The notes under the pieces were generated by a model, which was given only the letters and a program-made list of their open reading frames with translations, searched no databases and was not told the origin of the DNA. The position numbers and the translations under genes were made by a program. A stretch of DNA of 46,796 nucleotides from an uncultured Myxococcales bacterium (lineage in GTDB: Bacteria > Myxococcota_A > UBA9042): the NCBI GenBank assembly GCA_937910235.1, contig CALENB010000576.1:1-46796 (forward strand), written 5' to 3'. The first letter of the stretch is position 1. Each line of letters starts with the position of its first letter. Positions 31,932-40,317 of this stretch are shown here, one piece after another.

Positions 31932-32687
31932 TCACGGGCGCTGGCCCCAGCCGTTGGGATTCTTGATCACGCGATGCCGCGTCAGCTTCAGCCGCCAAGT
32001 GTTGAGCTTGCGCTGCACGGGGCGGTCGTTCTTCATCGTCGGATGCCACTGGTGCAGCATCGCAGCGTCGGTGCCGATCGAGACCCGCGTCAGCCCAAAC
32101 GTGGCCGCGCGGAAGGCCAGATCGTCGTCCTCGCCGCCCCAGTACTTAAAACCTTCGTCGTAGCCACGAATCGCCTCAAAGAACGCCCGCGTCGCCACCT
32201 GACACGCGCCGGTGCCATTGGTCTCCCGCAGGGCCGCCGCCGCGCGCAGCCGAGGAAAATCGGCCGCGGTGAGGTTCGCGGTGGCCGCGCCGTCCGGCAG
32301 ATCAAAACACGGCGCCACGACCAAAGCGCCGTCGCCGGCTCGATGGGCGGCCTCCTGCGTCAAGAGCTGGTGCACGAAGTTCGGTGCGAAGATCATGTCG
32401 GCGTCGGTGCAGAAACACAGCCGACCGGTCGCGCCTTGAATGCCGATGTTCAGGGCGCGAGAGCGGTTCCACACCGCGTCGGTCGTCACAGCGACGACGC
32501 GGGCGCCGTAGCGATCTGCGATGTCGTGAACCGAGGCGAGGTGCTCCGGGGTGGAGCCAAAATCGCTGAGCACGATCTCCAGATCGGCCGCGTCGACCGG
32601 CGCCTGCCACCGCAGGGATCGCACGCAGTTCTCCAAGCGTTGGCCGCTGCGGTTGCGAATAGGGATAATGGCGCTGATCTGTGGCAT
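31932..32687 (-). CDS. Glycosyltransferase family 2
   Basis: The 251-residue product begins MPQISAIIPIRNRSGQRLENC (GT-A nucleotide-binding start). It contains GARVVAVTTDAVWNRSRALNIG, the DxD-like CFCTDADMIFAP and the acceptor/metal region KYWGGEDDDLAFRA (GWGxEDxD type, as in chondroitin-polymerase and GalNAc-transferase-like enzymes). The ATG at 32687 with GGAGA upstream is chosen; the frame extends back to 32924 but that part is antisense to the divergent membrane gene. No membrane helix is present. It lies between pseH and the membrane protein, so it likely adds a sugar of the same glycan. The sugar is unknown. Confidence 0.88.
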   Translation of the reverse strand: MPQISAIIPIRNRSGQRLENCVRSLRWQAPVDAADLEIVLSDFGSTPEHLASVHDIADRYGARVVAVTTDAVWNRSRALNIGIQGATGRLCFCTDADMIFAPNFVHQLLTQEAAHRAGDGALVVAPCFDLPDGAATANLTAADFPRLRAAAALRETNGTGACQVATRAFFEAIRGYDEGFKYWGGEDDDLAFRAATFGLTRVSIGTDAAMLHQWHPTMKNDRPVQRKLNTWRLKLTRHRVIKNPNGWGQRP

Positions 32688-32727
32688 CACGTCTCCTAGC
32701 CCTGGTTGTGCCACCGCCGGGGAGAGT

Positions 32728-34695
32728 ATGCCAGACGATGGACGAGCGGATCGTCCGCACCGCATCGAGGTCTTCGCGCTGATCACGCCCGCGCCATCGC
32801 CGCAGCTGCCCACCCACGGCCACGCAGCAGCCACGTCGCCGACGCTGCCGTGGCGACTCGCCGGCGCCGTCCTGATCACCCTTGGCGTCGCCGTCGTTGC
32901 GGCGGTGGCGCTGCCCGTCGTCACGCTGCTCTTCGGCGCCAGCCTGACGGTGCCGCGCTACATCACCGGCCTACCCATGGCCGCATGCGTCGGCGTCAAT
33001 CTCAGCGTCGTCATCGCTGTGAGCTGGCGCCTCCTCCGCGCCGTCGGCGACGCACACACGACGGCACCGACCCGCTGGGAGGCCGTAACAGCGGGCTTGC
33101 GGCGCTACCTCGGCGCCGGTGTGCTGTGGGCCATGTGCGCCGCGCTGATCGCCGAGTGGCTGTTCAGGCTGCTGTGGGTGCCCGAGACGCATGGCTTCGT
33201 CACAGTCGGCGGCGGCGACGCAGGTCACCACATGGCCATCGCCAACCAGCTCGTGAGCCACAACCCGAAGGTGTACGTCGGCCAAACCGGGGCCCACGCC
33301 GCCGCCTGGCTGCTGGGTCAGCTCTTTCATCTCAACGTGCCCGACGCCATGGCCTGGGCCTGGATGGGCGCGATGGCGGCCTTCTACGCCGTCGTCCTAG
33401 CGAGCGTCGCCTTCGCCGTGCGCGACCTGCGTGCCGCCGCGCAGGTGGTCGCGATCCCGCTCGCGGCTGGGCTCATGGTGGCGGGAACTGAGTCCTATGT
33501 GCCGATGATCATGCACTACTACCAGGCCGAGGGCTTCTTCGGCCACATCTTCAGCCTCGCCCCGTTGGCCGCGGTGATCCTGTGCGCGTGCAGCCTCGAT
33601 CGTTGGTGGTTGCGGCTCGCCGGGGTGGTCGTGGCCGTCGGGCTGGTGCGGTTCACCTACGCGCTGAACGCGGGCGAGGCGCTGGTGGGACTCGCCCTCT
33701 TGAGTTGGGCCGCAGCGACGACGCGTGGCCTGCGCTGGTGGCTGCGCCCGCTGCTGGTGCTCGCTGGCGTCGCGGCGTGCGCAGCGGCTGGCTACTCTTG
33801 GGTGAAGCTGTGGGATCTGCGCAAGATGACGGGCGGGCTCATGGATCACGACGTCACCACCGAGACCGTCGTGCTGGGCACCCTCACGACCGTCAGCGCG
33901 GTGATCGCCCTAAGCGCGGCCATCGCGGCGAGACTCACGCACACCCCGGCGTTCTACCGCGTCGCGCGTGGCGCCCTGCTGACGGCGGTGTTGGGGCTAG
34001 GTCCGTGGCTCGTGCACCACTACTGGGATCAACATCTGGAGCTGCCACGCGCGTACTACTATCGCAAACACGCCACGCTCGCGCTGCTGACGCTCGCCAC
34101 CTTCATCCCCGCCTGGACCGCCACCCTGTTCGCGTTCGCCGTGCACAGGCGCCGCGCGCTCGGCCTCGCCGTGGTCGCCATCGCTGCGCTGTATTTCACG
34201 GACGTGGTGATCGCCAAGCAGGCCGTAGCAGGCAAGCGCATCGCCTGGAGCTACCGCGAGCGCATCGACCCGAAGGTGCGCTGGCGCGTGCTCACCCCGA
34301 TGTGGGAACCCCGCACGATGGCGCGGATCAGGCAGGTCCTCACCGATCACAACCGACAATTCGGCGGCTACCAGCACCCCAGCTGGCCGGTCCATTCGGT
34401 GATGAACTCGGGCTTTGAGCGCTGGACCGCCGCAGCCAAGCTGAGCGTTGTGGACGTGAAGGAGCTGCGCTGGAGAGAGTGGATCCACGGGCTGCCGACT
34501 CGCCCGGGCCATTGCGTGTTTTTTACGGCGGCGCGGGCCGAGTTGATGGCTTTTTCTCAACACGACAGGCGCATGAAAGGGCAGACGCTGCGGCACGTGC
34601 AAGGGCTGCTGCGGCGGCCAGATGTGCGCTGCGAGCGCTGGCGGTCGCCTAGGAAGGAGCAGCCTACGCAGCGTCTGTGTTGGGTCTGTGACTAG
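32728..34695 (+). CDS. Polytopic membrane protein, possible GT-C transferase or glycan polymerase
   Basis: The 655-residue product has about eleven or twelve hydrophobic helices, for example LAGAVLITLGVAVVAAVALP, GVLWAMCAALIAEWLFRLLW and AAVILCACSLDRWWLRLAGV. It ends in a C-terminal soluble tail of about 130 residues with several Cys residues. A loop after helix 4 has GGGDAGHHMAIANQLVSHNP, an acidic/His pattern reminiscent of the first periplasmic loop of GT-C enzymes. I do not recognise a named family. Placement next to a GT2 gene, after the pse genes, suggests a glycosyltransferase or Wzy-like polymerase. The ATG at 32728 has GGGGAGAG upstream; the divergent GT2 start is only 40 bases away, so both promoters share that gap. 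Confidence 0.65.
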   Translation: MPDDGRADRPHRIEVFALITPAPSPQLPTHGHAAATSPTLPWRLAGAVLITLGVAVVAAVALPVVTLLFGASLTVPRYITGLPMAACVGVNLSVVIAVSWRLLRAVGDAHTTAPTRWEAVTAGLRRYLGAGVLWAMCAALIAEWLFRLLWVPETHGFVTVGGGDAGHHMAIANQLVSHNPKVYVGQTGAHAAAWLLGQLFHLNVPDAMAWAWMGAMAAFYAVVLASVAFAVRDLRAAAQVVAIPLAAGLMVAGTESYVPMIMHYYQAEGFFGHIFSLAPLAAVILCACSLDRWWLRLAGVVVAVGLVRFTYALNAGEALVGLALLSWAAATTRGLRWWLRPLLVLAGVAACAAAGYSWVKLWDLRKMTGGLMDHDVTTETVVLGTLTTVSAVIALSAAIAARLTHTPAFYRVARGALLTAVLGLGPWLVHHYWDQHLELPRAYYYRKHATLALLTLATFIPAWTATLFAFAVHRRRALGLAVVAIAALYFTDVVIAKQAVAGKRIAWSYRERIDPKVRWRVLTPMWEPRTMARIRQVLTDHNRQFGGYQHPSWPVHSVMNSGFERWTAAAKLSVVDVKELRWREWIHGLPTRPGHCVFFTAARAELMAFSQHDRRMKGQTLRHVQGLLRRPDVRCERWRSPRKEQPTQRLCWVCD

Positions 34696-34770
34696 GGGCC
34701 GGCGCCGACGTCGGATCACGCCCCAACCGCTATCGGGCCGCGAAATCAGCGTTTTCGTGAACCCAGCCCG

Positions 34771-36915
34771 CTACGCCGTTCGTCGCAGCAACACCGCCTC
34801 GCCGATCAGCAGGGCAAACAAGACCACCAGCGCGAACGACCAGACCGGCACCAGGGGTCGCGCCGCCGTCGCCCCGCCATGCAGCTGGGCCGTGGAGCGC
34901 TCCGGTGGCGTCAAGAGCGCGGGTGCGCTCTCTGCGGCGGGCGGGTGAACCAGGATGGTGCGGTCCCGCGCGCCCGAGGCCGCCTGCTCGCGCAGCAGCC
35001 ACGGGCCCGGTACATCGAGGGCAGGGATACGCCACAGGCCGGTGGGTTGCTGGTCGGCGTGCAGCGTTTGGAGCAGCGCATCACCGCGGCGCACCTCCAG
35101 TCGGGTCGCGCCCCCCTTGCGCTGCAGCACCACGGGCTCTCCCACCTCCACGTCGAGGCGATCGACCCTGCCGGATCGACCCGCCGCGGCGAGGACGAAG
35201 GTCCGAACGAGCGGCAACCAGCCCGGATGCATGGGCAGATCGTGCCAATCGCGGTCGACGCTGGTCGTCCAGACCGCGACGCGCCCTTGGCCACGCGGCG
35301 CGACGAGAAGCGCGGGGGCGCCGTCGCCGTACCGCAGCACCGTCCAATCGGCGAGCCTGGGATCTGGTCGCAGCAGGCGGCGGTGGGTGATGTGCGCCTC
35401 GGCGAGCGCGGGCAGCGTGTGTTGGGCGAGATCGGCGCGCAGCGCGGTCATCGCCGCGTCGCCCTGGCCACCCACGGCGCGGAGAGCCTGGGGTGGCCCG
35501 GAGGCGAGCCCCGCCAGCCGCACGGGGAGGAGGTCAGCGAGCCAATCAGCGGCGTCCGCCGGCACCTGATCGCCCAGCGTCACGAGTAGGCCGGCGCCTG
35601 CGAGCACGCTGCGCTGGATCAGGGCGACCTGGGCGCCCGACAGCTCGGTCACGTTGGCCAGCACCAAGACATCCCAGTTCGGCGGCTCCGTCGTCTCGAG
35701 CTGGTCAGGGCGCTGCACCTCCACTCGGAGCTCGTCACTGCGCTCTGCGCCGGCCTGCAGCCCCTGCACCAGGTAGAACGCCTCATCCTGCCGAGGTACC
35801 GGGCGCGGTGCGCCGTTCACGATGAGCACACGCAAGGTCTGGCCACCACCGAGGCGGACCCAGCGCCGGTTGTTTCCAGGCTGCGCGTCGGCGTTCAGGC
35901 GCTGGGCGTCTGCGGCCGCGTTGGGACGGCTGCTAGGCGCAGATTGCGGCGCAGAGGGCTGCTCGGCGGTGGGCAGCGGGCCAGCGACGTGGTCATCTGC
36001 CGCGGCGATACTGACCTCGGCGATGTTGGCGACCGCCGGGACCACAAAGACGTGCGCCATTCGCTGACCCGCGGCGACGCGCACGTGACTTCGAACCTCG
36101 CGCGCGCCGACGCGCAGCCGGAGCTCACCGTGCCACGGCGTCGCGCCATGGCGGGCGAGCGTGACCCGCACCCGCGCGCGCTGCGACCCGCCCGCCAATC
36201 CGGGCGCGACCACGGCGCTCACCAGCTCGGTGTCATCGGCCCGCGCGCCGACCTGAACGACCCGCAGCCCTGGCGCGTCGAGCGCGACGTCGGCCCAACC
36301 GGTCGCCTGGAGGTCGCTAAAAACCACGATGCGGCGCTCCGCGGCGTCCGCGGTCGCCAGCAAGCGGCGGGCGAGGCTCAACGCGCGCACGGCGTCGTCC
36401 GGGTGGGTGCTAGGCGACACGGCGCGCACATCGACGGCGACGGAGCGAACGTCGAGCGACAATCGGGCGTGCAGGGCCCGCGCGGGTCGACCGCTCGTGA
36501 CGACCGCGACCCGCGAACCGGCCGGCAGGTTGGCCACCAGCGCCGCGGCGCGATCACGGGCTAGCGCGAGTCGACTCTGCGCACCCTCGCGCGTCGCCAT
36601 CGACAGGCTGTCATCCAGCACCACAACCACCGCGACTGGGCCGTCGCCGAGCACGAGGTCGTTGTCGCCGCCCCAGTCCGGCAGCAGCGGCCGCGCCAAC
36701 ACAAGCGCGACGAACGCCGCCGCCGCCATGCGCAGGGCGACGAGCGAGCGCTGTTCGAGCCGCAAGGCGCGCGCGCGCTTGGGATCGGCTGCGAGCAGGA
36801 ACGTCAGGGCCGAAAACCGCACCTCACGGGCGCGCCGCCGACCGAGCAGATGCAGCACCAGCGGCACCAGCGCGACAGCGCCGAAGGCGAGCAACCAGGG
36901 CTGCACAAACCCCAT
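34771..36915 (-). CDS. BatA/VWA-domain membrane protein
   Basis: The 714-residue product starts MGFVQPWLLAFGAVALVPLVLHLLGRRRA, the N-terminal BatA-type two-helix anchor with RFSALTFLL. It is followed by a second helix (VALRMAAAAFVALVLARPLL). A von Willebrand A domain has the MIDAS start VVVVLDDSLSM (Asp101) and VVFSDLQATGW. Long beta-rich segments follow, and the chain ends in one transmembrane helix (FALVVLFALLIGEAVLL). Proteins of this type act with MoxR and DUF58 proteins, perhaps as a metal-dependent chaperone or envelope-stress module; the exact role is not established. The ATG overlaps the DUF58 stop (ATGA). Confidence 0.85.
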   Translation of the reverse strand: MGFVQPWLLAFGAVALVPLVLHLLGRRRAREVRFSALTFLLAADPKRARALRLEQRSLVALRMAAAAFVALVLARPLLPDWGGDNDLVLGDGPVAVVVVLDDSLSMATREGAQSRLALARDRAAALVANLPAGSRVAVVTSGRPARALHARLSLDVRSVAVDVRAVSPSTHPDDAVRALSLARRLLATADAAERRIVVFSDLQATGWADVALDAPGLRVVQVGARADDTELVSAVVAPGLAGGSQRARVRVTLARHGATPWHGELRLRVGAREVRSHVRVAAGQRMAHVFVVPAVANIAEVSIAAADDHVAGPLPTAEQPSAPQSAPSSRPNAAADAQRLNADAQPGNNRRWVRLGGGQTLRVLIVNGAPRPVPRQDEAFYLVQGLQAGAERSDELRVEVQRPDQLETTEPPNWDVLVLANVTELSGAQVALIQRSVLAGAGLLVTLGDQVPADAADWLADLLPVRLAGLASGPPQALRAVGGQGDAAMTALRADLAQHTLPALAEAHITHRRLLRPDPRLADWTVLRYGDGAPALLVAPRGQGRVAVWTTSVDRDWHDLPMHPGWLPLVRTFVLAAAGRSGRVDRLDVEVGEPVVLQRKGGATRLEVRRGDALLQTLHADQQPTGLWRIPALDVPGPWLLREQAASGARDRTILVHPPAAESAPALLTPPERSTAQLHGGATAARPLVPVWSFALVVLFALLIGEAVLLRRTA

Positions 36916-37847
36916 CAGCGCCCCCCCGTGGCGAGCCCTGTGATCGCGCGGCGCAGGCTCGCGACCAGCGGTTCGCCCAGATCTACGCGCGCATAGCGGA
37001 CGCCAGCCTCGATGCAGCGCTCGCGCACGGCCTCGCAATGGGCCGCCATCATCGCCAAGTACCGCTGGCGCACGGCGCGCGGCTCGACGCGCAAGCGCAG
37101 GTCGGTCTCAGCGCAGTGCAGCTCGACGGCGTCACCGAACTCGAAGCGCAGCTCGAGCGGATGCAGCGTGTGGAGCAACAGCACGTCATGGCCAGCGCGA
37201 CGCAATCGCGCGAGCGGCCCGATCGCAGCCTGGGGCGCTGAGAGCACATCACTCAGCGCGATGACGACGCCGGATTGACCCGCGCCGTGCCACGCCGGGC
37301 CGCCAGGTCCGTCAAGCCCCTCGAGGCCGGCGCTGCCTTGCGGTCGCAGCGCCGCCAGGGTCGCCAGGATGCGGGCGGTCTGCGCCGCGCCGGCTGCCGG
37401 GGCGACGGCGCGAGCCGGCTGTCCACTCGCCACGAGCCCGACTACGTCGCCCTGACGGCTCACCAGCAGCGCGATCGCGGCGGCGATCACCTGAACTTGC
37501 GCCCACTTGTCGATATCGGCGCCGTCGACGTCATCTTGCAGCGCCATCGACCCAGACCCATCCACCAAGATCGTCACCGCGGCGTGCACTTCTTGTTCGA
37601 ACTGCTTGATGTACAGCCGGTCGTTACGCGCGAACGCCCGCCAATCGAGGCGGCGCAGGTCGTCACCAGGTGCATAGTCACGATGGGCTGAGAACTCGAC
37701 CCCGCCGCCACGGCGCAGGCCGCGTTGCTGCCCGCCTACCCTGCCGTCCATCGCGCGTCGGGCGCGCACTTCCACGCCGCGCAGGGCGGCTACCAGCGCC
37801 ATAGCGGCGGCGCGCAGGTCCTCAGCGGTGCGGGCGGACTCGGCCAT
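36915..37847 (-). CDS. DUF58 domain protein
   Basis: The 310-residue product has the DUF58 core VEFSAHRDYAPGDDLRRLDWRAFARNDRLYIKQFEQE followed, as a separate segment, by a VWA-like strand TILVDGSGSM (D-x-S-x-S). Such proteins nearly always accompany MoxR ATPases. The start lies 3 bases after the moxR stop and its own stop overlaps the BatA-like start. No membrane segment is evident. The acidic VWA site is intact. A partner in a MoxR/VWA chaperone-like complex is inferred from the family; no substrate is known. Confidence 0.92.
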   Translation of the reverse strand: MAESARTAEDLRAAAMALVAALRGVEVRARRAMDGRVGGQQRGLRRGGGVEFSAHRDYAPGDDLRRLDWRAFARNDRLYIKQFEQEVHAAVTILVDGSGSMALQDDVDGADIDKWAQVQVIAAAIALLVSRQGDVVGLVASGQPARAVAPAAGAAQTARILATLAALRPQGSAGLEGLDGPGGPAWHGAGQSGVVIALSDVLSAPQAAIGPLARLRRAGHDVLLLHTLHPLELRFEFGDAVELHCAETDLRLRVEPRAVRQRYLAMMAAHCEAVRERCIEAGVRYARVDLGEPLVASLRRAITGLATGGR

Positions 37848-37850
37848 CCG

Positions 37851-38888
37851 TCAGCGCCCGTGAGCCACGATCCGCTCGATCAACGCGCGCGCGGTGAGCC
37901 CCTCCGCCTCAGCGCGGAAGCTCGGCACGACGCGGTGGGCGAGGACGGGGATGGCCATGCGATAGATGTCCTCCACCCGCACGGTGGCCCGACCATCGAT
38001 GACCGCCAGCGCTTTGGCGCCGAGCACGAGCGCCTGCGACGCCCGCGGACTCGCGCCGAAGCTCACGAGTGACCGCAGCCCTTCGGGGCACGCCGAGTCA
38101 TCGGGACGCGTCGCGCGCACCAAGCCCACCGCCAGCCGCAGCACGTGATCGGCCACCGGCACGCGTCGCACCAAGCCCTGCACGCGCAGCACACCGGCCT
38201 TGTTGAGCACCGGCTCGACGGTCGGCGAATCGGACATCGTGGTCCGGCGAACGATCTCGATCTCGTCCTCAAAGTCCGGATAATCAACGTGCACCGCCAG
38301 CATGAACCGGTCGAGCTGGGCCTCCGGCAACGGGTACGTACCGTGCTGCTCGATGGGGTTCTGGGTCGCCAGCACGAGGAACGGCGGTGGCAGCGACCGG
38401 GTCTGGCCGCCGGCCGTCACTTGTCGCTCTTGCATCGCCTGCAGCAAGGCCGCCTGCGTCTTCGGCGGCGTCCGGTTGAGCTCGTCAGCGAGCAGGATGT
38501 TCGTGAAGACGGGCCCCTGAATGAAGCGATACGAGCGATGACCGGTGGCGCGATCCTCCTCCAACACCTCGGAGCCGGTGACGTCGCCCGGCATCATGTC
38601 GGGCGTGAACTGAATGCGACCGAAATCTAGCCGCATCGCTTCAGCGAGCGTCGAGATCAGCAGCGTCTTAGCGAGCCCCGGCACGCCGATGCTGAGCGCG
38701 TGGCCGTTGCAAAACAGGGCGACGAGCAACAACTCGACCGCGTCGTGCTGGCCAACCACACGGCGTCCCACCTGCGCGCGCAGGGCGTTGGCGGCCTCCT
38801 GCGCAAAGACGAGGGTCGCGACGTCGTCGGTGTCATCGAGCTGGCGATCCGCTCCGTCAAGCAGAGGCCGCGGTGTCGTATCCATCAT
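37851..38888 (-). CDS. MoxR-family AAA+ ATPase
   Basis: The 345-residue product shows Walker A GVPGLAKT (residues 68-75), RIQFTPDMMPGDVTGSEVLEE, Walker B NILLADELNR, PPKTQAALLQAMQE, LATQNPIEQHGTYPLPEAQLDRFML and sensor/C-terminal helices with SFGASPRASQAL. These are standard for MoxR proteins, which act as chaperone-like ATPases with VWA proteins. Two Met codons are adjacent (38888 and 38885). The first overlaps the stop of the preceding exported-protein gene as ATGA, so the whole run of four genes is translationally coupled. Confidence 0.95.
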   Translation of the reverse strand: MMDTTPRPLLDGADRQLDDTDDVATLVFAQEAANALRAQVGRRVVGQHDAVELLLVALFCNGHALSIGVPGLAKTLLISTLAEAMRLDFGRIQFTPDMMPGDVTGSEVLEEDRATGHRSYRFIQGPVFTNILLADELNRTPPKTQAALLQAMQERQVTAGGQTRSLPPPFLVLATQNPIEQHGTYPLPEAQLDRFMLAVHVDYPDFEDEIEIVRRTTMSDSPTVEPVLNKAGVLRVQGLVRRVPVADHVLRLAVGLVRATRPDDSACPEGLRSLVSFGASPRASQALVLGAKALAVIDGRATVRVEDIYRMAIPVLAHRVVPSFRAEAEGLTARALIERIVAHGR

Positions 38889-39853
38889 CGTCCCGCCTGG
38901 GCGTGGCGCACGCGCGGCGCGCGGCCGGGGCGCAAGAGCAGCCCGATGCTGAGTCCGACGACATGCACGGCGCTGCCGCCTCCAAACCAGACACGGTCGG
39001 CGAGGCTAAGCTCCACCCCCACCGTCGCCGTGCGCGGCAGCCACGCGCAACGCACGCTCGGAATGACCAACGCGTCGGCGCGCTGGCTCCCATCGGCGCC
39101 CTGCACCAAGCCGCCGCCGGCGAGCAGGCCGACCGATAGCCGTCCCCACCGCGGCGTATGTAGCTGCCACTCGCCGTGCAGGCCGACGCCAGCGGCGAGG
39201 TCCCGCGCGCCCTTCGTGCCGGGAATAGAGATGCCGACCATGCCGAGACCCAACAGCAGCTGCTTCGCCGTCCTCACGCGCATCAGCAGGTCGAGACCTG
39301 CCGCGACGCCGCTCCTACCGGGCACGAGCCCGCCGTTGGGGCCCACCACGAACTCCGTGTCGCGCGCTGCGTCGCGTCCGGAGCGCGGCGGAGGCGGGAT
39401 CTTCGGCAAATCGCGCCACGCCCCCCCCACAGGCACCGGCTCGGGCGTGCGCGCCACCTTGGGTTCCAGGTCGAGCGCTCCGCCGTGATGTGCCAGCAGC
39501 GCGGCGACGTAATCAGGCCAGATGCGCGCCGGCACCTGGCCGCGGTCGAGTCGATGGGTCGGCGACAGCGCGAGCCACGCGCGAAACGCAGCCTGTGCCT
39601 TGCTACGCTGTCCCAAACGAGCCGTGGCAAAGGCCAACGCGAGCCAGTGTTCGGGCGCCTCGGTCGCCGTCGGCGTGGCCGGCTCCAGCAACCCGACGAC
39701 GCAGGCGGAGTCGGCCCTGGCGGCGCAAGCCCGCGCCGCCTTCAGCGGTGACGCAGCCCAGACCGTCGCGGAGTACATGGACAGCGCCGCGGCGCCAGCC
39801 AGCAAAAAAAAGCCGCGACCACGACGTCGAGTCGTGCGATCCAACGCGATCAT
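38885..39853 (-). CDS. Exported protein of unknown function, first gene of the MoxR operon
   Basis: The 322-residue product has a basic N-terminus (DRTTRRRGRG), a hydrophobic core and a probable cleavage after TVWAA, so it should be exported. Residues about 35-120 are helical and TPR-like (HWLALAFATARLGQRSKAQAAFRAWLAL). A Pro-rich linker (KIPPPPRSGRD) follows. The last 150 residues alternate hydrophobic and polar positions (AGLDLLMRVRTAKQLLLGLGMVGIS), suggesting a small beta-barrel. No family name comes to mind. ATG 39853 is taken as start; the frame is open upstream through an 18-base repeat with no usable start. Its stop overlaps moxR. Confidence 0.6.
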   Translation of the reverse strand: MIALDRTTRRRGRGFFLLAGAAALSMYSATVWAASPLKAARACAARADSACVVGLLEPATPTATEAPEHWLALAFATARLGQRSKAQAAFRAWLALSPTHRLDRGQVPARIWPDYVAALLAHHGGALDLEPKVARTPEPVPVGGAWRDLPKIPPPPRSGRDAARDTEFVVGPNGGLVPGRSGVAAGLDLLMRVRTAKQLLLGLGMVGISIPGTKGARDLAAGVGLHGEWQLHTPRWGRLSVGLLAGGGLVQGADGSQRADALVIPSVRCAWLPRTATVGVELSLADRVWFGGGSAVHVVGLSIGLLLRPGRAPRVRHAQAGR

Positions 39854-39872
39854 GTGGCGCTCAAGCGCTGGT

Positions 39873-39980
39873 GTGGCCTCAAGCAGGGATGTGGCCTCAA
39901 GCAGGGATGTGGCCTCAAGCAGGGATGTGGCTTCAAGCAGGGATGTGGCTTCAAGCAGGGATGTGGCTTCAAGCAGGAAA
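39873..39980. repeat. 18-bp tandem repeat upstream of the MoxR operon
   Basis: Six copies of gtggcctcaagcagggat fill the gap before the first MoxR-operon gene. The first three read gtggcctc and the last three gtggcttc; the sixth ends aggaaa. The array also covers the last codons of the PHA-system-type gene. On the minus strand it is in frame with the exported protein (LLEATS units), but there is no ATG, GTG or TTG in that frame inside the array. Confidence 0.95.
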
Positions 39981-40259
39981 GTCACAATCGAGCTGCTTCG
40001 AGATCTGGTCGCGGACCATCCCTTTGGCCATCTTTGCCGCAAAGCCAATCAGGTTCAGGTCGACGTTCACCTTGGTCTCGGTGATCGCAAACGTACCGGT
40101 GAAGAACTTTCCGCTCGCGGTCGCGGTGGAGCCGGACCACGACAGATCCTTGACCAAATCGGGCTTGCGCTGCTGGAAGCCTTCAAGCATCGCCTTGACC
40201 TTAGCGGTCGCGTCGTCAAGACCATAGCTGTGGGTGCGGTTCATGGAGATGTCAGCCAT
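39969..40259 (-). CDS. Polyhydroxyalkanoic-acid-system family protein
   Basis: The 96-residue product begins MADISMNRTHSYGLDDATAKVKAMLE and has GSTATASGKFFTGTFAITETKVNVDLNLIGFAAKMAKGMV, matching the small PHA-system (PHA_gran_rgn) family. In other bacteria the family is linked to polyhydroxyalkanoate granule regulation by gene context only; its role is poorly known. The start at 40259 is supported by AAGGAG six bases upstream. No PHA synthase or phasin gene is in the window. Its stop lies inside the 18-base repeat, so its last residues (CDFPA) may be repeat-derived. Confidence 0.85.
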   Translation of the reverse strand: MADISMNRTHSYGLDDATAKVKAMLEGFQQRKPDLVKDLSWSGSTATASGKFFTGTFAITETKVNVDLNLIGFAAKMAKGMVRDQISKQLDCDFPA

Positions 40260-40317
40260 GCAAGGCTCCTTCGTTGGATCGCCAAATCGGCGGTGAATGC
40301 GCGCTGGCGCGATGGCC

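Noticed and set aside
34700-34725. Short perfect palindromes (CCGACGTCGG and CGGCGCCG) between the membrane-protein gene and the BatA-like gene.
   Set aside because: They have no loop and no flanking operator-like context; short GC palindromes are expected by chance here.
39873-39980. Possible CRISPR array.
   Set aside because: The 18-base units are directly adjacent with no unique spacers, so it is a plain tandem repeat.
39854-40048. N-terminal extension of the exported MoxR-operon protein through the LLEATS repeats.
   Set aside because: It would overlap the PHA-system gene and hide the signal peptide more than 60 residues inside the protein; no conventional start exists in the array.
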